Made by a program: the position numbers and the translations under genes
Source: Bacillota bacterium
GTDB lineage: Bacteria > Eremiobacterota > SpSt-956 > JAKJGF01
Length of the DNA: 5,291 nucleotides
Reading direction: 5' to 3'
Assembly: GCA_029555925.1 (NCBI GenBank)
Contig: JAKPQU010000279.1
Span: 1-5,291, forward strand
Part shown: in pieces, positions 4,420 through 5,291 of the stretch
Numbering within the stretch: position 1 is the first letter of the stretch
Layout: the number at the start of each line of letters is the position of its first letter
Notes under the pieces: model-generated
What the model was told of the DNA's origin: nothing
Database searches by the model: none
Seen by the model: only the letters and a program-made list of their open reading frames with translations

Positions 4420-5232
4420 ATGTATAAATTGATAATTTTGTTTATTTTTTGTTTCCTCGTTTTCTATAAATCTTTGCCAGCTTATGCAGGAGAAGTGAAA
4501 ATAGGCCTTATTTATTCCAGGGAACAGGGTGTGAAATTACAGGAAGGTGAAGATAAATTAACTAACTATAGAAAAGCCATAGAAATGTCAGGAGGTACGA
4601 TAGTAGTTCTTTCCGAAGCTTATGATAAGGAATTTTTAAGTACCCAGTTAAAACAGATTGATGGCCTTTTAATCCCCGGTGGAGGCGATATGGATCCGAA
4701 GTTTTTTAATGAAGAAAATAAAGGTTCCAGAGAACCTGATGCAGAGTTTGATGCTTTTGAATTTGATATTATTAAATACTGTACGGAAAGAAAAATGCCG
4801 GTTTTTGCAATATGCCGGGGACATCAATTCATCAATGTTTATTTCGGAGGTAATCTCTATCAGGATCTTCCTTCTCAATATGAAAGGAAAGATCTTCTTG
4901 TCCATCAAATCCTTGATGATGGCAGGATTAAACCATGTTTTCATTATATAAATATAGAGAAAAACAGTCTCCTCTATGAGTTGCTGGGAGAAGAAAGAAT
5001 AAGAGCAAATTCTTCCCATCATCAGTCTGTTAAAAATACTGCCCCCGGTTTTAAAATAACATCCCTGTCTGATGACGGTGTTGTAGAGGCCATGGAAGGA
5101 ACAGGGGATGAATACATTATGTCAGTACAGTTCCATCCTGAAAAACTTGTCATAGAAGATCCGAGATATTACACTCTCTTTGAAAAGTTAATTCATGAGG
5201 CCATTAAATGGAAGAAAGAAAATAAAAAGTAG
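4420..5232 (+). CDS. exported peptidase C26 / class I glutamine amidotransferase-like gamma-glutamyl hydrolase
   Basis: 270 residues, with ATG 9 bases after AAAGGAG (4404-4410). Residues 1-23 form a Sec signal peptide (K3, hydrophobic core, AYA|GE cleavage). The mature 247 residues match the size of PuuD-type gamma-glutamyl-GABA hydrolases. Visible landmarks are the strand VKIGLIYS (26-33), GLLIPGGGDMDP (82-93), the nucleophile elbow FAICRGHQFINV with C132 (129-140), NSSHHQSV (197-204, substrate-side His), and VQFHPE with H239 and E241 completing the triad. The family cleaves gamma-glutamyl amide bonds with a Cys-His-Glu triad. No synthase partner domain is present, so it is hydrolytic, not biosynthetic. 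Export is unusual for PuuD, which is cytosolic, and suggests an outside substrate such as gamma-linked peptides from wall or poly-gamma-glutamate. Upstream lie a TetR-type palindrome and the structured repeat. The family call is firm and the substrate unknown. Confidence 0.88.
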   Translation: MYKLIILFIFCFLVFYKSLPAYAGEVKIGLIYSREQGVKLQEGEDKLTNYRKAIEMSGGTIVVLSEAYDKEFLSTQLKQIDGLLIPGGGDMDPKFFNEENKGSREPDAEFDAFEFDIIKYCTERKMPVFAICRGHQFINVYFGGNLYQDLPSQYERKDLLVHQILDDGRIKPCFHYINIEKNSLLYELLGEERIRANSSHHQSVKNTAPGFKITSLSDDGVVEAMEGTGDEYIMSVQFHPEKLVIEDPRYYTLFEKLIHEAIKWKKENKK

Positions 5233-5291
5233 AAATCTGGAATTATCTATTTAAAGGAATAAATTTATCGGAAAGACCGCAGAATACTCCC
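5233..5291. other. unassigned tail of the window
   Basis: 59 bases after the peptidase stop. I see no terminator hairpin and no start codon with a ribosome binding site, so the transcript may continue past the window or end beyond it. Confidence 0.5.

Noticed and set aside
4669..5022. 117-residue minus-strand frame and a 90-residue plus-strand frame (4679-4951) inside the exported peptidase gene
   Set aside because: Both overlap well-conserved catalytic sequence of the C26 enzyme and show no family motifs or ribosome binding sites.

Overview
This is an AT-rich (roughly one third G+C by eye) bacterial chromosomal window. Strong AGGAGG-type ribosome binding sites, ATG/GTG starts, simple hairpin-plus-T terminators and cleavable signal peptides all point to a bacterium. 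The phylum cannot be fixed from the sequence. Nothing looks like phage, plasmid, CRISPR, rRNA or tRNA. The genes are mostly single units separated by repeat-rich intergenic DNA.

Layout. Positions 1-147 hold the first copy of a 147-bp hairpin repeat made of ACGCGTR heptamers. After a possible promoter and a 30-codon ORF (333-425) comes a 60-bp structured repeat (385-444), then a D-aminopeptidase gene of family M55 (DppA-like, 507-1328) with a clear terminator (1418-1454). A gene fragment (1551-1784) resembling part of a six-hairpin glycosidase is cut off by the second copy of the 147-bp repeat (1759-1905). A lysine- and glutamate-rich cytoplasmic protein of unknown function follows (2036-2731). 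It shares a bidirectional terminator with a convergent gene for a small secreted protein (2778-3242, minus). A 350-bp divergent intergenic region leads to a nucleotide-kinase-like protein with a degenerate P-loop (3593-4222). The 60-bp structured repeat then returns in inverted orientation (4330-4389), directly after a TetR-type palindrome, and stands just upstream of an exported class I glutamine-amidotransferase-like peptidase C26 gene (4420-5232).

Function. DppA-like M55 and PuuD-like C26 enzymes both hydrolyse unusual peptide or amide bonds (D-amino-acid peptides; gamma-glutamyl amides). A shared role in scavenging wall- or gamma-glutamyl-derived peptides is possible but is only inference; they are about 3 kb apart and not in one operon. 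The most notable signal is non-coding: the two 60-bp elements differ at six of 60 positions. Two of these form a compensatory A-T to G-C change in the stem and the other four fall in unpaired bases, so the folded shape appears to be under selection.
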